Source: a virus
Length of the DNA: 40,568 bases
Direction: 5' to 3' (one strand)
Virus record (IMG/VR): IMGVR_UViG_3300045141_000106
Span: 1-40,568 of that record
This document shows positions 31,107 through 40,155 of this stretch, one piece after another. The position numbers and the translations under genes were made by a program. The number at the start of each line of letters is the position of its first letter. The stretch's first letter is position 1. The notes beneath the pieces are model-generated. The model was not told the origin of the DNA, did no database searches, and saw only the letters and a program-made list of their open reading frames with translations.

Positions 31107-33608
31107 TTACATCGCTCCGGGTGGCGGCGGGGGCGGGCCTCCGGGCCCTGCGGGGGGCGGCGGCGGGCCTTTCGGCGGACCCTTGCCGTTCATGCCGCGG
31201 GAAGGCCCCGGGGGAGGTCCGCCGCCGGGGCCCGGCGGACCCTGACCGGGCGGCGGTGGCGGCGGCGGACGCATCAGGGCTCCGGTCGGGTCCATCTGCA
31301 TGTAGGCGTGCAGCATCTCCTGATAACCGTCGATGAGATCGACGACGCCCCTCGAATGGCGGACCGGATGCAGCAGCATCTTGATCATTTCGAGGGTCAG
31401 ATTGATGATCATCGGCGGCGGCAGCAGGCCGGTCTGGAGCAGACCTCCGGCGGCCTGCATGGTGCCGCCGATCACCTGCATGATCTGGGCGTTGGCCTCT
31501 TTTTCGGTGGCCTCGTCGGCCTGCACGGTCGAGTCGGTCTCGATGTCGATGGAGCAGAACCGCGTGAAGTCGTTGCGCAGGATCTCCATGACGGACGGCG
31601 TGACGTTCTCGCCGGTCATGCGGGTCAGGGTCTCGGCATCGAAATTGCGGGCGATGATGTCGCTCTTGAGGCGCATCAGGTCGCGGACGAAATTGGCGAC
31701 GGAGGTCTGCACCCCCATCATCCGGCCACTGCCGACGGTGCCCTTCATGCGCTGCGCCGTCGCTGTTTCGTACGGATTGGTTGCGCCGCGGATGATGTCG
31801 GCGATGCCGATGATTTCGTAGATCGCATTCTTCTGCTGGTCGCGGCTCATATAGAGTTCTTTGAGCGCGTTGACCCATTCCAGAATGGGGACGAGCCAGA
31901 TGTGGTTCTGCAATCCTCCCGACATCAGATCGACGCCATCGACGGGGAGCAGCTTGCCGTCATCGGCGGTGAGAAGGTTAGCGATGTCCTTGTTGGCGGC
32001 GTTGTAGCCGCCGCGGACCTTGATCTTGGCGGTGAGGTCGGAGATGCGACGAGAGGTGTCGTCGAGGTCGGCGGCGAGATGGGCGTAGAGGTCGTAGAAC
32101 GCTTTCGGGATCATGGTGTCGGTGGTGACGACGGCGCAGATCGGCTTCGGAATGGGGTAGAAGCCTTCGAGGCCGAGAACATCAGGGTCGACGCGCAGCG
32201 CGCAGCCGCCGCCTTCGCGGATGATCCAGAGGACTTCGCGGGTGGAGCGGTTCCAGATCTCCCAGACCATCGCCTTGCGGACGACGGCGTCGAGACGGCT
32301 CGCGGTCCTCGGCGCGGGGCCGCCGCTGACGGGGGATTTGGCGGCGCTTTCCTCGGTCCATTTCAGCAGCTCGGAAAGCTTGTTGGCCTTCTGGTACTCC
32401 TGAAGCTTCTGGCTGTCGCCGAACTCACTGAGAAGCGCCTTTTCGGCGAACAGATGCCGGAACGCGATCCATTCGACGTCGCCGTGCTGGCGCACGGGGT
32501 CCAAGAGGATATCCTCCCAGAACACATATTCGTCGTCGACGGTCTCCCAGATCTTGGCGTCCTTCATCTCCGGCTTGCCGGTGAGCGGGTTTTGCAGCGG
32601 GCCGCCCATGACGGGATCCTCGACCGGGATCTGCTTCAGGATCGGCTTCCAGCGCACCCGGCAGGTGCCGCGCCCCGGCAGCAACATATCGCGGACCGCG
32701 GCCTTGACCGCCTCGTGGCTGGCTTCGTCGCCGACGACGATTTCCAGCGCCTTCTCCATCACGGCAGCGGCGGTCTCGATGTCCTGCTGGGACGGCATGC
32801 CGGGCGGCATCGGCGCGGGCTGCGGCACCGTGCCGGGCCCCATCGGCTGGGTCGGCGGGCTCAGGGTTGGCGGCGGCGGTGGGAGGCCCGGAGCCCCGCC
32901 GGGGGGTGAAAGAGGCGGGGCTCCTGCCCCCGGCGGCGTGGGCATTGGGGATGCAGCACCGCCGGGAGGGGGTGACATGGGAGGCGGGGGCGGCGGAGGC
33001 GGCATCGCTCCCGGAGGCGGGGGCGGCGGGGGCATCGGGCCGCCGGGCGGCACGCCGGGTGCGGCAGGACCTCGGGGGTCCAACGGCATCGGCGGTGCGC
33101 CCGGCGGGCCCGCGCCCGAGGGCATTGCCCCCGGAGGCATTCCCGGCGGCGGCGGCGGGGTCGGGGGAAGGCCGAAACCGCCGGGAATGATCGGCGGCGG
33201 CGGGGGCGGCTGGGGTGCGGCGGCCTTCTTGACGAAGCGGGAACGCACGACCGGGTCGGGCGGCTTGGCGTAGGCCGCAGGCAGCATGACTTCGGTGTTG
33301 GCGTAGAGGATGTTGAAGGTGGAGCTATTCTGCGGGCCGCTATAGGTGTAGGCGCGGCCGGTGCGTCCGCCCGCCTTGGGGCGGGAAATGGGAATGTCGC
33401 CGCGGTAGATCTGGACGATTTCGCGGCCCCGTGTGCGCCAGTCGCGTTCGGCACGCTCGGCATCGGCGAGGGCTTTTTCCCAGAAGCTGGTGTCCACCTC
33501 CATCGGGTCGGAGGCGGCGACCGGGGGCTTGTCAGGGTTGTCCGCCTCGGGGCTCAGGGGAGAGACTTGCGGCAGGTCATCGCCTTTGGAGTAGGACGTC
33601 TCCGCCAT
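31107..33608 (-). CDS. Portal protein with an internal Pro/Gly-rich insertion
   Basis: 833 aa from the ATG at 33608 (MAETSYSKGDDL). The portal core is recognisable before the insert (FWEKALADAERAERDWRTRGREIVQIYR, STFNILYANTEVMLPAAYAKPPDPVVRSRF) and after it (AVRDMLLPGRGTCRVRWKP, YVFWEDILLDP, YGLVAP-like NPYETATAQRMKG). Residues about 128-272, mostly proline and glycine, interrupt the core where related portals continue into a helix. A second Pro/Gly-rich tail covers about the last 50 residues. The portal forms the dodecameric DNA channel and anchors terminase and adaptor. The insert is probably a surface or lumen-exposed disordered loop. Confidence 0.9.
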   Translation of the reverse strand: MAETSYSKGDDLPQVSPLSPEADNPDKPPVAASDPMEVDTSFWEKALADAERAERDWRTRGREIVQIYRGDIPISRPKAGGRTGRAYTYSGPQNSSTFNILYANTEVMLPAAYAKPPDPVVRSRFVKKAAAPQPPPPPPIIPGGFGLPPTPPPPPGMPPGAMPSGAGPPGAPPMPLDPRGPAAPGVPPGGPMPPPPPPPGAMPPPPPPPPMSPPPGGAASPMPTPPGAGAPPLSPPGGAPGLPPPPPTLSPPTQPMGPGTVPQPAPMPPGMPSQQDIETAAAVMEKALEIVVGDEASHEAVKAAVRDMLLPGRGTCRVRWKPILKQIPVEDPVMGGPLQNPLTGKPEMKDAKIWETVDDEYVFWEDILLDPVRQHGDVEWIAFRHLFAEKALLSEFGDSQKLQEYQKANKLSELLKWTEESAAKSPVSGGPAPRTASRLDAVVRKAMVWEIWNRSTREVLWIIREGGGCALRVDPDVLGLEGFYPIPKPICAVVTTDTMIPKAFYDLYAHLAADLDDTSRRISDLTAKIKVRGGYNAANKDIANLLTADDGKLLPVDGVDLMSGGLQNHIWLVPILEWVNALKELYMSRDQQKNAIYEIIGIADIIRGATNPYETATAQRMKGTVGSGRMMGVQTSVANFVRDLMRLKSDIIARNFDAETLTRMTGENVTPSVMEILRNDFTRFCSIDIETDSTVQADEATEKEANAQIMQVIGGTMQAAGGLLQTGLLPPPMIINLTLEMIKMLLHPVRHSRGVVDLIDGYQEMLHAYMQMDPTGALMRPPPPPPPGQGPPGPGGGPPPGPSRGMNGKGPPKGPPPPPAGPGGPPPPPPGAM
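32793..33227 (-). repeat. Low-complexity CCG/GGC-rich segment within the portal gene
   Basis: About 435 bp encoding polyproline runs of up to eight residues and PPG-type motifs. Its composition is strikingly more skewed than the flanking portal sequence. It probably grew by slippage and recombination. Confidence 0.8.
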
Positions 33609-33612
33609 CGGA

Positions 33613-33831
33613 TTACCGCTTCTTTCCCGGTTGGATCGACATATTGCTGGCACCGGCGTTCGGCATCGGCTGGTCACGGCTGACGGTGTCGGCGAAGCCG
33701 CCGGAGGGCGGCAGCGGGGCTCCCGGCTCGATCTGGGCCGGGGGCATCTGCGGGGCCATCATCTGCGCCAGCAGCAGGCGCAATTGCGCGGCCTTGGCGG
33801 CTTGTTCGGGTGATAATCCGGCAGCAGGCAT
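33613..33831 (-). CDS. Small protein between terminase and portal
   Basis: 72 aa. An N-terminal helix (LSPEQAAKAAQLRLLLAQMMA) is followed by a Pro/Gly-rich stretch and a basic end (IQPGKKR). It lies 42 bp after the terminase stop and 4 bp before the portal start. Small genes at this site are common in short-tailed phages. Function unknown. Confidence 0.6.
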   Translation of the reverse strand: MPAAGLSPEQAAKAAQLRLLLAQMMAPQMPPAQIEPGAPLPPSGGFADTVSRDQPMPNAGASNMSIQPGKKR

Positions 33832-33873
33832 GGCGACGCTTCCCGTTGTGCCTGATTTGTCTGCGTATACCCG

Positions 33874-35283
33874 TTATTGTAGCGCGTCCAGCTTGAAAGC
33901 GTTTCGAATGAGAAGCGGGTTCAAATCTTCGTCGGCTTCGACGCGGGTGCCGAAGGGGCGGCTCATGCAGGCGTAGCGGATGTCGTCGACGGCGTGGTCC
34001 TCGCCTTCGGTATCGAGATCTTCGGGACGGTTGTCGTCGTGCTGCATCATCGGGATGGTGCGGATCGCGTCCCGGCAATGGTCGACGAAGAAGATCATGG
34101 GGTCGCCGTCCTGCTCGCCCTTGAGCCGCCAGCGGAGCTGATCCCAACCACCCATCCGTTTCGGCGTAGAGACACGCGAGTTATCGGCACGCCTGAAGTA
34201 AACGCCTTGTCTTGCAAATGTCTCACCAATTGACGGACCTGACACGACCGCGAAGGCGGCAGGGTCCATGATGCCGTAGGCGATGGGTTCCCGGAAGCCC
34301 TTGCCATCTGTTTCACGGCGCACGACCTCCTTGGCGACGGCATCCGCAGGCAGGCGGAGGCCCTTGTTGGGTCCTGATGCGCCATACCATTCACGATACC
34401 GTACAATGGCGTTTTTCGGCAACCGCCGCTTGTGATGGATCAAATCTTCTTGGACCACGACCCACCAGCCAATCGAAAATGGGGTAGCTGAACCCCAGTC
34501 CATCGAGCGGAACCGGGTCCAGTGCAGCGGAAACTGGTACGGCGGTATGACGTGGCGGGTGGGGTCGAACTCGGGGAAGAACGCGCCCTCGATCACGTTC
34601 CAGTCGCCGTCGAGCCAAGCCCTGACGAGGGCGGGGGAGCCGGAGGCGCGCAAGCGATTGATGTAATTGGGATCGTTGCCCAGCAGCGCCGGGTTGTCGC
34701 TTATTTTCGCCGGGATGAAAATACGGATGAGGTTGGTATCGGCGTCCTTGATCGGACGGTAAGGCCCGTTGTCGATGATCCAGTCCTTGACCCAGTGATG
34801 GCCCGGGCCGCCGGGGTTGCAGGTGGCGCGGAACTGGCAACGCGCACCGCTGGTCGTCCGCAGCGTCGCGAACAGCCGGAAGATGCCGGTGGGGCTGGCA
34901 TATTGGGTTAACTCTTCGACGTAAACCCTTGTCAACGACCAGCCTTGGTAGTTCATCGCGTCGGCGTCATTCTCCAGATACGCCATGTGAAAAACCGCAC
35001 CGTTCTGGAACCGGAACTGCTTCTCCTTGTCCTTCCACTCGGCTGCGGCACCGTACATTTGCCGTGCGACATCAATGGTATCCTTGAGGTCTTCGCGCGA
35101 GCGCCGCAGCATCAGGCCCTTGGCGGCCGGGCCCCAGTCGTCGGCGTGGCACCAGAACTCGCCCAAGCTCGCGAAAGACTTTCCGCCGCCCCGCGCACCA
35201 CCGTAGACGACGATATCGGCAGGGCAGGTCAGGAAGTGGTGCTGGGGTCCGGGTTGCGGCTTGAAGCCGGTGACGATCTTCAA
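33874..35283 (-). CDS. terL: Terminase large subunit
   Basis: 469 aa packaging motor. ATPase: Walker A GGARGGGKS at 28-36, Walker B VYVEEL at 120-125, and coupling motif FRATCNPGGPG at 151-161. Nuclease (RNase H-like): MDWG with D262, later IMDPAAF and the HAVDDIRYA segment with Asp-Asp near the C-terminus. All core residues are present. The start overlaps the small-subunit stop (ATGA). It docks on the portal encoded just downstream. Confidence 0.97.
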   Translation of the reverse strand: MKIVTGFKPQPGPQHHFLTCPADIVVYGGARGGGKSFASLGEFWCHADDWGPAAKGLMLRRSREDLKDTIDVARQMYGAAAEWKDKEKQFRFQNGAVFHMAYLENDADAMNYQGWSLTRVYVEELTQYASPTGIFRLFATLRTTSGARCQFRATCNPGGPGHHWVKDWIIDNGPYRPIKDADTNLIRIFIPAKISDNPALLGNDPNYINRLRASGSPALVRAWLDGDWNVIEGAFFPEFDPTRHVIPPYQFPLHWTRFRSMDWGSATPFSIGWWVVVQEDLIHHKRRLPKNAIVRYREWYGASGPNKGLRLPADAVAKEVVRRETDGKGFREPIAYGIMDPAAFAVVSGPSIGETFARQGVYFRRADNSRVSTPKRMGGWDQLRWRLKGEQDGDPMIFFVDHCRDAIRTIPMMQHDDNRPEDLDTEGEDHAVDDIRYACMSRPFGTRVEADEDLNPLLIRNAFKLDALQ

Positions 35284-36254
35284 TCGCTCGCTCCGGGATC
35301 TCCGAACAACTCCTTCATCTTCTTCAGCTTTCTTTTCTCGGCACCGCTTTTCCCCCGTTTTTTAACCGGTACTTGTCCCGCTGGAGGGAGGACCCGTTTT
35401 TGCTTGACGGGGGAGTGGCCCGGGGGCCTCGATGGCCCGGGCCCTAATAGATCGGAGTGCCCGCACGGTGGGGGAGCCTCAGTTACCGGCCGAGCTGGGG
35501 CCCCGTTTTCGGGTCGCCCGGGTGCCAGCCTACCGTCGCCAGCTAACCAATTGATTGCATTAGAGGATTTCCCTTCAAAGGGCCCGGGCCCTACGGTATT
35601 AGGATACGGGCCTTGAGGCCCGGGCCCTGATAAAGCGTTGATATCATTGGGAGATTTGGCTTGAGGCTCGATGGTTGGATTATATGGGGCGGCGGGCGCG
35701 CCGCGAAGAGGCCCTGAAAGCTCCCCTACGGCCGGGCCGTCAGGGCCCGGGCCATTGAGCGCGGGAAGGCTTGCCACCCAGTCGCCAAGCGCCTGCTCCG
35801 ACGGCGCATCCGGGTCACGCGACGGCCTACGAATAACTTCAAGTGTGGCCCGGTCCGTCACGTGACCATAGAGCCTCGCGAGGCTGAACGCGGCGTTATG
35901 GGCCGCGCTGTATTCCGCATCGTGCAAAGCGCCCGCAAACACGCGCTTGAGCATGTCGGTGACTTCAGGGAGCGTGATAACGCCTTGCGTCCGACGGGCC
36001 TCAAGGATCGCTGCGGCCCGTTCCTGAATGTGCGGCTTGTGGAAAAGAATGAACGGCGCATTGTGAGCCTTCGACGTAAACCCCGCCTTCACAAATGCCG
36101 CGCCAATGGCGAGGCCATCACAGACCATGCGAACGAAAGCCTCTTCCTTGGCGTCGCTCAAATCGACGCCCAAGAGGACAACGGTCCGGGCCTGTCTAAG
36201 ATGACGCCTTGTATCTTTACCTATCAAAGCGGCCATGTTCTGTATCTCATCCAA
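35280..36254 (-). CDS. Terminase small subunit with long disordered linker
   Basis: 324 aa from ATG 36254 (AGGA 9 nt upstream). Residues about 25-150 are helical and fit a DNA-binding small terminase: KEEAFVRMVCDGLAIGAAFVKAGFTSKAHNAPFILFHKPHIQERAAAILEARR, with an HTH-like stretch followed by further helices. Residues about 165-300 are Pro/Gly-rich, with repeated GPGP encoded by GGGCCCGGGCC-type DNA. The C-terminus is basic (VKKRGKSGAEKRKLKKMKELF), plausible for DNA or large-subunit contact. It is the first late gene. Confidence 0.82.
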   Translation of the reverse strand: MDEIQNMAALIGKDTRRHLRQARTVVLLGVDLSDAKEEAFVRMVCDGLAIGAAFVKAGFTSKAHNAPFILFHKPHIQERAAAILEARRTQGVITLPEVTDMLKRVFAGALHDAEYSAAHNAAFSLARLYGHVTDRATLEVIRRPSRDPDAPSEQALGDWVASLPALNGPGPDGPAVGELSGPLRGAPAAPYNPTIEPQAKSPNDINALSGPGPQGPYPNTVGPGPFEGKSSNAINWLAGDGRLAPGRPENGAPARPVTEAPPPCGHSDLLGPGPSRPPGHSPVKQKRVLPPAGQVPVKKRGKSGAEKRKLKKMKELFGDPGASD

Positions 36255-36761
36255 ATTGGTCCTATCATCAAACCGGGTATGTTTTCAAATCAGTCTTGTT
36301 TTCAAAGCGGTACGATCCCGAAACGGCCCTATCTGGCCTATGGTATCAAAACACCAAAAGCCTGAGTTCCATACACATCTTACATATCATGGAACTTTTA
36401 AACAGGCCCTAGGATGCGATGAGAGCGCCGCTGATGGGCCATCCATCAGGGAGTTGCTTATGTGCTCCCTCTCCAAAATAACGCATGGGTGGCGTTTTCG
36501 CCTTTTGTTCTTTTGGCCCGGTTTTAGGACGTCAATCCTAGGTTCCCGCAAATAATCCTCTCTCAAAACGGCCCTGTTTTATGCCCGATATCGTGCATTG
36601 GAACCCGGAAATCTGCCGGGCCCTTGCGAGCGTATATAGAGGCTTGGGGTTTGAGGCCCGGCCCCAAATAGGGAGTTGACGTTAAGCCCCGGATATGAAA
36701 CAAGACATATGAGGCCCGCAAAGGGCCCGCAAATCCGTTAACCCAAAAAGGTAAAATCACC
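36255..36761. other. 507-bp non-coding divergent region, GGCCC-rich
   Basis: No credible gene is seen. The region separates the leftward late operon from the rightward ATPase/vWA module and should carry both promoters, but no clear consensus promoter was found. It holds two copies of TGTTTTCAAA 17 bp apart (36280-36289, 36297-36306), which read TTTGAAAACA toward the terminase. It also holds a short inverted repeat TGATGG/CCATCA near 36433-36449, CCCGG/CCGGG at 36604-36620, and GGCCC roughly every 50 bp. The last 40 bp (GTTAACCCAAA, AAAGG) form the leader of the next gene. Confidence 0.6.
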
Positions 36762-38234
36762 ATGTTGACCATCAACACCCAAATACCCACCGCATCGCGC
36801 GGCATGGTTCGCTCTCTTGTCAAGGCTCACAAAGATTGGCCCGCGTTTCTCACTGAAAAGGGCCTGATTTCAGCCTCTGCACGCAATGCGGATTTAATCG
36901 AGTTCGCACTTCGATACCCGGGCCTGACCCATGACATTGAAATGATTTTAGGCCAAAGCCCGCAAGGCGCGCAAACCGATGGACCCGAAACCATGATGGA
37001 CGATGGCGACATGATGCAAGACGCATTGGACACCGTTCCGGCCGATAGCGGTTTCGCGCTGGATAGCGTTCTGGCTGGCGTCGATCAGTTTCTTTCGCCA
37101 TTGGTCCGCAATGAACTCGCCAAGACCTTAGGCCCGGTTATCACGGCGGCGAACAAGCCTGCCGTCGAAGTCGAACGCATCGTTGAGGTTGAACGCATTG
37201 TTGAGGTTGCGCCCGGGGAAGGCCCGCGCGTCGTATCCTTGCCCAAGTCACGCCGCGACAAGCGGACAACATTCCGCACGCTGTACCCGTCGCGGGCCAA
37301 AGACCTATGGCGCGATGCGCCGTTGACATTATGGACCGGCGCGCCCGCACCCGCCGTTGATCCCTTTTACGTCACCAACCATGAGCAGATGGCGCTGCTC
37401 ATGACGGCAATCGAACGCGGTACAAACTCGTGGCTCACGGGCCCGCCCGCCACCGGCAAATCGACCATGCCGGAACAAGCAGCGGCGAATTTGGGCCGCG
37501 AATTTGTCAAGATCGGCATGACGCGACAAACAGAAGTTGAAAGCCTCGTTGGCGGCATGGGGCTGCGCAATGGCAACACCGTTTGGGAAGATGGCTCTTT
37601 GGTCAAGGCGATGCGCCGTCCCGGAACCATTATCCTGATCGACGAACTCACCATCGCACCCGCTGGCGTACAGGCGATCATTCAGCTTGTGGCCGATGAC
37701 CACAGAAGCCTCACGCTACCTACAGGTGAAGTTGTGAAGGCCGCCGATGGCGTTGTCTTTATCGTGGCCGACAATACCGCTGGTAGCGGCGATGAGGGCG
37801 GCTTGTATGCTGGCACCAATATCAGCAATGCCGCCCTTGTGACGCGCTTCAAGCGGATGCTCGTGATCGACTATTTGAGCGCCCAAAAAGAGGCGGAAGC
37901 CCTTGCCAACCATACCGCATGCCCCTTGCCTGCGGCCAAGCATCTGGCGGATTTCGTCGCGCAAGCAAGGCGCTTGCCTGCGCTGCAAGGCGTCGTCGTT
38001 TCGCTGCGGCAAATGGTCGGTTTCGTGCAATGCGTGCAGGACGGCTTTGCCGCAAAAGACGCTTTTGTCACCACCATTTCGTCACGCATGCCGTCGACCG
38101 AAAAGGCCGCGATTGAAGCCTTGGCCGATCTGGCTTGGAACCAAAATTTTGAAGCCTTGATCCATGGCACACCCGTGCCCGCGACACCGTCCAGCAGTGC
38201 CGCGTCCAAGGCGTTTTCGGACGAACAATATTAG
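36762..38234 (+). CDS. CobS/MoxR-like AAA+ ATPase
   Basis: 490 aa. The N-terminal 160 residues are unusual and helical, with a VEVERIVEVERIVEV repeat at about 136-149. The AAA+ core resembles CobS/MoxR: Walker A GPPATGKST at 227-235, Walker B IILIDEL ending at E295, sensor-1-like FIVADNTAGSGDEGG at about 333-347, and TRFKRMLVIDY. CobS forms the AAA+ chaperone of aerobic cobaltochelatase together with CobT, and MoxR ATPases generally pair with vWA proteins. Here the partner is the next gene. No CobN-like gene is present, so a role in B12 synthesis would need host subunits. The leader differs from those of the late and early operons. Confidence 0.85.
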   Translation: MLTINTQIPTASRGMVRSLVKAHKDWPAFLTEKGLISASARNADLIEFALRYPGLTHDIEMILGQSPQGAQTDGPETMMDDGDMMQDALDTVPADSGFALDSVLAGVDQFLSPLVRNELAKTLGPVITAANKPAVEVERIVEVERIVEVAPGEGPRVVSLPKSRRDKRTTFRTLYPSRAKDLWRDAPLTLWTGAPAPAVDPFYVTNHEQMALLMTAIERGTNSWLTGPPATGKSTMPEQAAANLGREFVKIGMTRQTEVESLVGGMGLRNGNTVWEDGSLVKAMRRPGTIILIDELTIAPAGVQAIIQLVADDHRSLTLPTGEVVKAADGVVFIVADNTAGSGDEGGLYAGTNISNAALVTRFKRMLVIDYLSAQKEAEALANHTACPLPAAKHLADFVAQARRLPALQGVVVSLRQMVGFVQCVQDGFAAKDAFVTTISSRMPSTEKAAIEALADLAWNQNFEALIHGTPVPATPSSSAASKAFSDEQY

Positions 38235-38253
38235 GGTTTGACGTTCAAACCCT
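38233..38253. other. 9-bp inverted repeat at the ATPase stop codon
   Basis: AGGGTTTGA and TCAAACCCT are separated by CGT, beginning within the TAG stop. No T-run follows. It could stabilise the mRNA 3' end or slow ribosomes or polymerase before the terminator 15 bp further on. Confidence 0.6.
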
Positions 38254-38267
38254 GACCATGCTACAAG

Positions 38268-38292
38268 AAACGGGCCCGCAAAGGGCCCGTTT
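38268..38292 (+). terminator. Intrinsic terminator or attenuator between ATPase and vWA genes
   Basis: A perfect 10-bp stem AAACGGGCCC / GGGCCCGTTT with loop GCAAA runs into TTTT. It sits between the two genes of the module, so expression of the second is probably reduced relative to the first or needs its own start. No clear promoter is seen between it and the ATG at 38321. Confidence 0.8.
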
Positions 38293-38320
38293 TCGCGTTA
38301 ACCCAAAGGAAAAACCAACA

Positions 38321-40129
38321 ATGTCATATACATATCCGGAAGCTTTAAGCGCCTTGGAAAGCATCGCCAATGACTACATCAAGTTGTTGCGGCCCAATGA
38401 TGGCGCCCGCGTCTACATGGTGTGCGACAGCCTCGCACAAACCGCATCGGTCAGTTGGAACGTTTACGAAATCCGCGTCAACATGCCGGTTCGCGCCGCG
38501 ACGTCGACCATGACGCAAGCGGAATTTGAGGATTGGACCGCCTACCTTTTGCATGAATTAGGCCATCCGACGCACACCGATAAAGCCGTATGGCAGGATG
38601 CCGTCCGCGCCGGACATGGCCGTTTGGTCAACGCGCTGGAAGACGTCCGCATGGAAAAGGCCCTGATCGCCTCCAGCATCGTGCCCAATGCCAAGGCAGT
38701 GCTTTCCCGGCTGATATCCCGCAAGGTGGTTGAAGCCCGCGCCAATGGCTGGCGGCCCAATGCCCGAAAAGAAATCGGCTGGACCATATGCGTTCTCGGT
38801 CGCGCCGCGAACGGGTACGCCTTGGACGCGGCCGACATGGCTTGGCTGGCATCGCAGATCAAAGCAGGTTCCACGGTTGAAGCCGTTCTGGCATGGGCGA
38901 TGCCGGAACTCGCGGCGTGTGCGTCGACGGCCGATTGTCTGGAACTCGCGAAGCGTATCGCGGCGGCCATTGCTGCACCACAGCAAGGCGAGCAGGGCGA
39001 GCAGGGCGAGCAGGGCGAGCAGGGCGAGCAGGGCGAGCAGGGCGAGCAGGGCGAGCAGGGCGAGCAGGGCGAGCAGGGCGAGCAGGGCGAGCAGGGCGAG
39101 CAGGGCGAGCAGGGTACAGACAGCGACGAAAAACCTACCAGCGACGCTCCCAAGGGCTCTGAAAGGCCATCCAGCGACAACGAGGGCGACAGCGACGCCG
39201 GAAAAGGCGGCAAGGGCCACGGCGACGGCACGGTTGATGCCGACGAAACGCCGGTAGCGGACGAAAGCGACTTGGTGGAACGCGATTTGGTTCCAGAAGG
39301 CGAACCCATGACCGAAGGAAGCAAGTCCACCGAAAAACTTGTTCTCGACATCTTGCGGGACCGCGCCATGCGCGAAGAGCCCCGGCATACCACTGAAAAC
39401 CGCAAATTAGGTCAGCATGGCACTCGACTGCGCGAGGCGGCCGCGAAAGCCTCACGCCAGCGCGCGTTGTTGGCCCGGGCCTTGCGCGCCAATGAGACCG
39501 AAGACCGTGAAGGCGGGCGCAAGGCCGGGCGGCTGGATCGCGGTGCCTTGTCCCGGGCGATGGCGGGCGCGCCCAACGTATTTGCCCGCCGCGAAATCAG
39601 CGAGGGTTTCGACACTGACGTTTCGGTCTTGCTGGACGCGTCCGGGTCAATGGCGGGCGCGAACATGTCGGCGGCCCTTGAAGTAGGTTTGATCGTTGCG
39701 CAAGCGGCCGGAAGTGTCGGCGCATCCTGCACCACCGAAGTTTTCAATGGGCAGGGTTATATCCGGGCCGGTGGCGTCGCCAGCAAACGCGCGCCCAATG
39801 CCGGAGACTACGGCGCGCTGATCAATTCCGCATGCAGCGGCACCCCGTTGTCGGCGCATATGGCCCGGGCCGCGTTGTCCCAAGCCAAGCGCGCGGCGCA
39901 TAAACGCCGCGTCCTGTTCATCGTCACCGATGGCGGTTGCGACTATGGCCCGCAAACCGTCAAACGCATGGCGGCCTATCTGGAACAAGCACACGGCACC
40001 GTTTTGGCCCATGTCTCGATTGGAACGCCGTTACAGGGCTCATTCCGGGCGGAAGTCATGGTCCCCTATGGCGCGCCCTTGGCGGACGTCGGCCTTGAGC
40101 ATTTCGTGAAAGTTCTACAGGCGCTCTAA
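38321..40129 (+). CDS. CobT-like protein: zincin motif, (GEQ)14 linker, vWA domain
   Basis: 602 aa from the ATG at 38321 (AAAGGA upstream); an in-frame ATG at 38258 lies before the terminator. The N-terminal domain has [10 protein letters not shown] at 78-87 and [10 protein letters not shown] at about 104-113, the HExxH-like arrangement of putative metallopeptidases that occur with vWA domains. Residues 223-264 are 14 exact Gly-Glu-Gln repeats, followed by an acidic, Gly/Asp-rich region. The C-terminal vWA domain has a complete MIDAS: DASGS (439-443), Thr in SGTPLS, and Asp in VTDGG. It probably forms a CobS-CobT/MoxR-vWA type complex with the preceding ATPase. Its target is unknown. Confidence 0.82.
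   Translation: MSYTYPEALSALESIANDYIKLLRPNDGARVYMVCDSLAQTASVSWNVYEIRVNMPVRAATSTMTQAEFEDWTAYLLHELGHPTHTDKAVWQDAVRAGHGRLVNALEDVRMEKALIASSIVPNAKAVLSRLISRKVVEARANGWRPNARKEIGWTICVLGRAANGYALDAADMAWLASQIKAGSTVEAVLAWAMPELAACASTADCLELAKRIAAAIAAPQQGEQGEQGEQGEQGEQGEQGEQGEQGEQGEQGEQGEQGEQGEQGTDSDEKPTSDAPKGSERPSSDNEGDSDAGKGGKGHGDGTVDADETPVADESDLVERDLVPEGEPMTEGSKSTEKLVLDILRDRAMREEPRHTTENRKLGQHGTRLREAAAKASRQRALLARALRANETEDREGGRKAGRLDRGALSRAMAGAPNVFARREISEGFDTDVSVLLDASGSMAGANMSAALEVGLIVAQAAGSVGASCTTEVFNGQGYIRAGGVASKRAPNAGDYGALINSACSGTPLSAHMARAALSQAKRAAHKRRVLFIVTDGGCDYGPQTVKRMAAYLEQAHGTVLAHVSIGTPLQGSFRAEVMVPYGAPLADVGLEHFVKVLQAL
38987..39112 (+). repeat. Fourteen perfect 9-bp repeats (GGCGAGCAG)
   Basis: 126 bp of exact head-to-tail GGCGAGCAG copies without a single substitution, encoding (Gly-Glu-Gln)14 between the zincin-like and vWA domains. 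Perfect identity implies recent expansion and likely copy-number variation between isolates. It is also an assembly risk. Confidence 0.97.
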
Positions 40130-40155
40130 AACCTCAAAGCCTCAAAGCCTCGAAC

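Noticed and set aside
30531-32909. Long 792-codon plus-strand open frame opposite the portal and its neighbour
   Set aside because: It is an antisense shadow created by high GC and codon bias of the portal gene; it has no ribosome site, no recognisable domain, and crosses several real gene junctions.
36235-36555. Plus-strand ORFs in the divergent non-coding region
   Set aside because: No ribosome sites, unlikely amino-acid composition and overlap with the terminase start region.
38258-38320. Earlier start for the vWA protein at 38258
   Set aside because: This stretch contains the terminator hairpin and lacks a ribosome site; ATG 38321 has AAAGGA upstream and begins the conserved-looking domain.
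38542-39405. Minus-strand Cys-Ser-Pro repeat protein
   Set aside because: It is the reverse reading of the 14 GGCGAGCAG repeats in the vWA gene, not a separate coding sequence.
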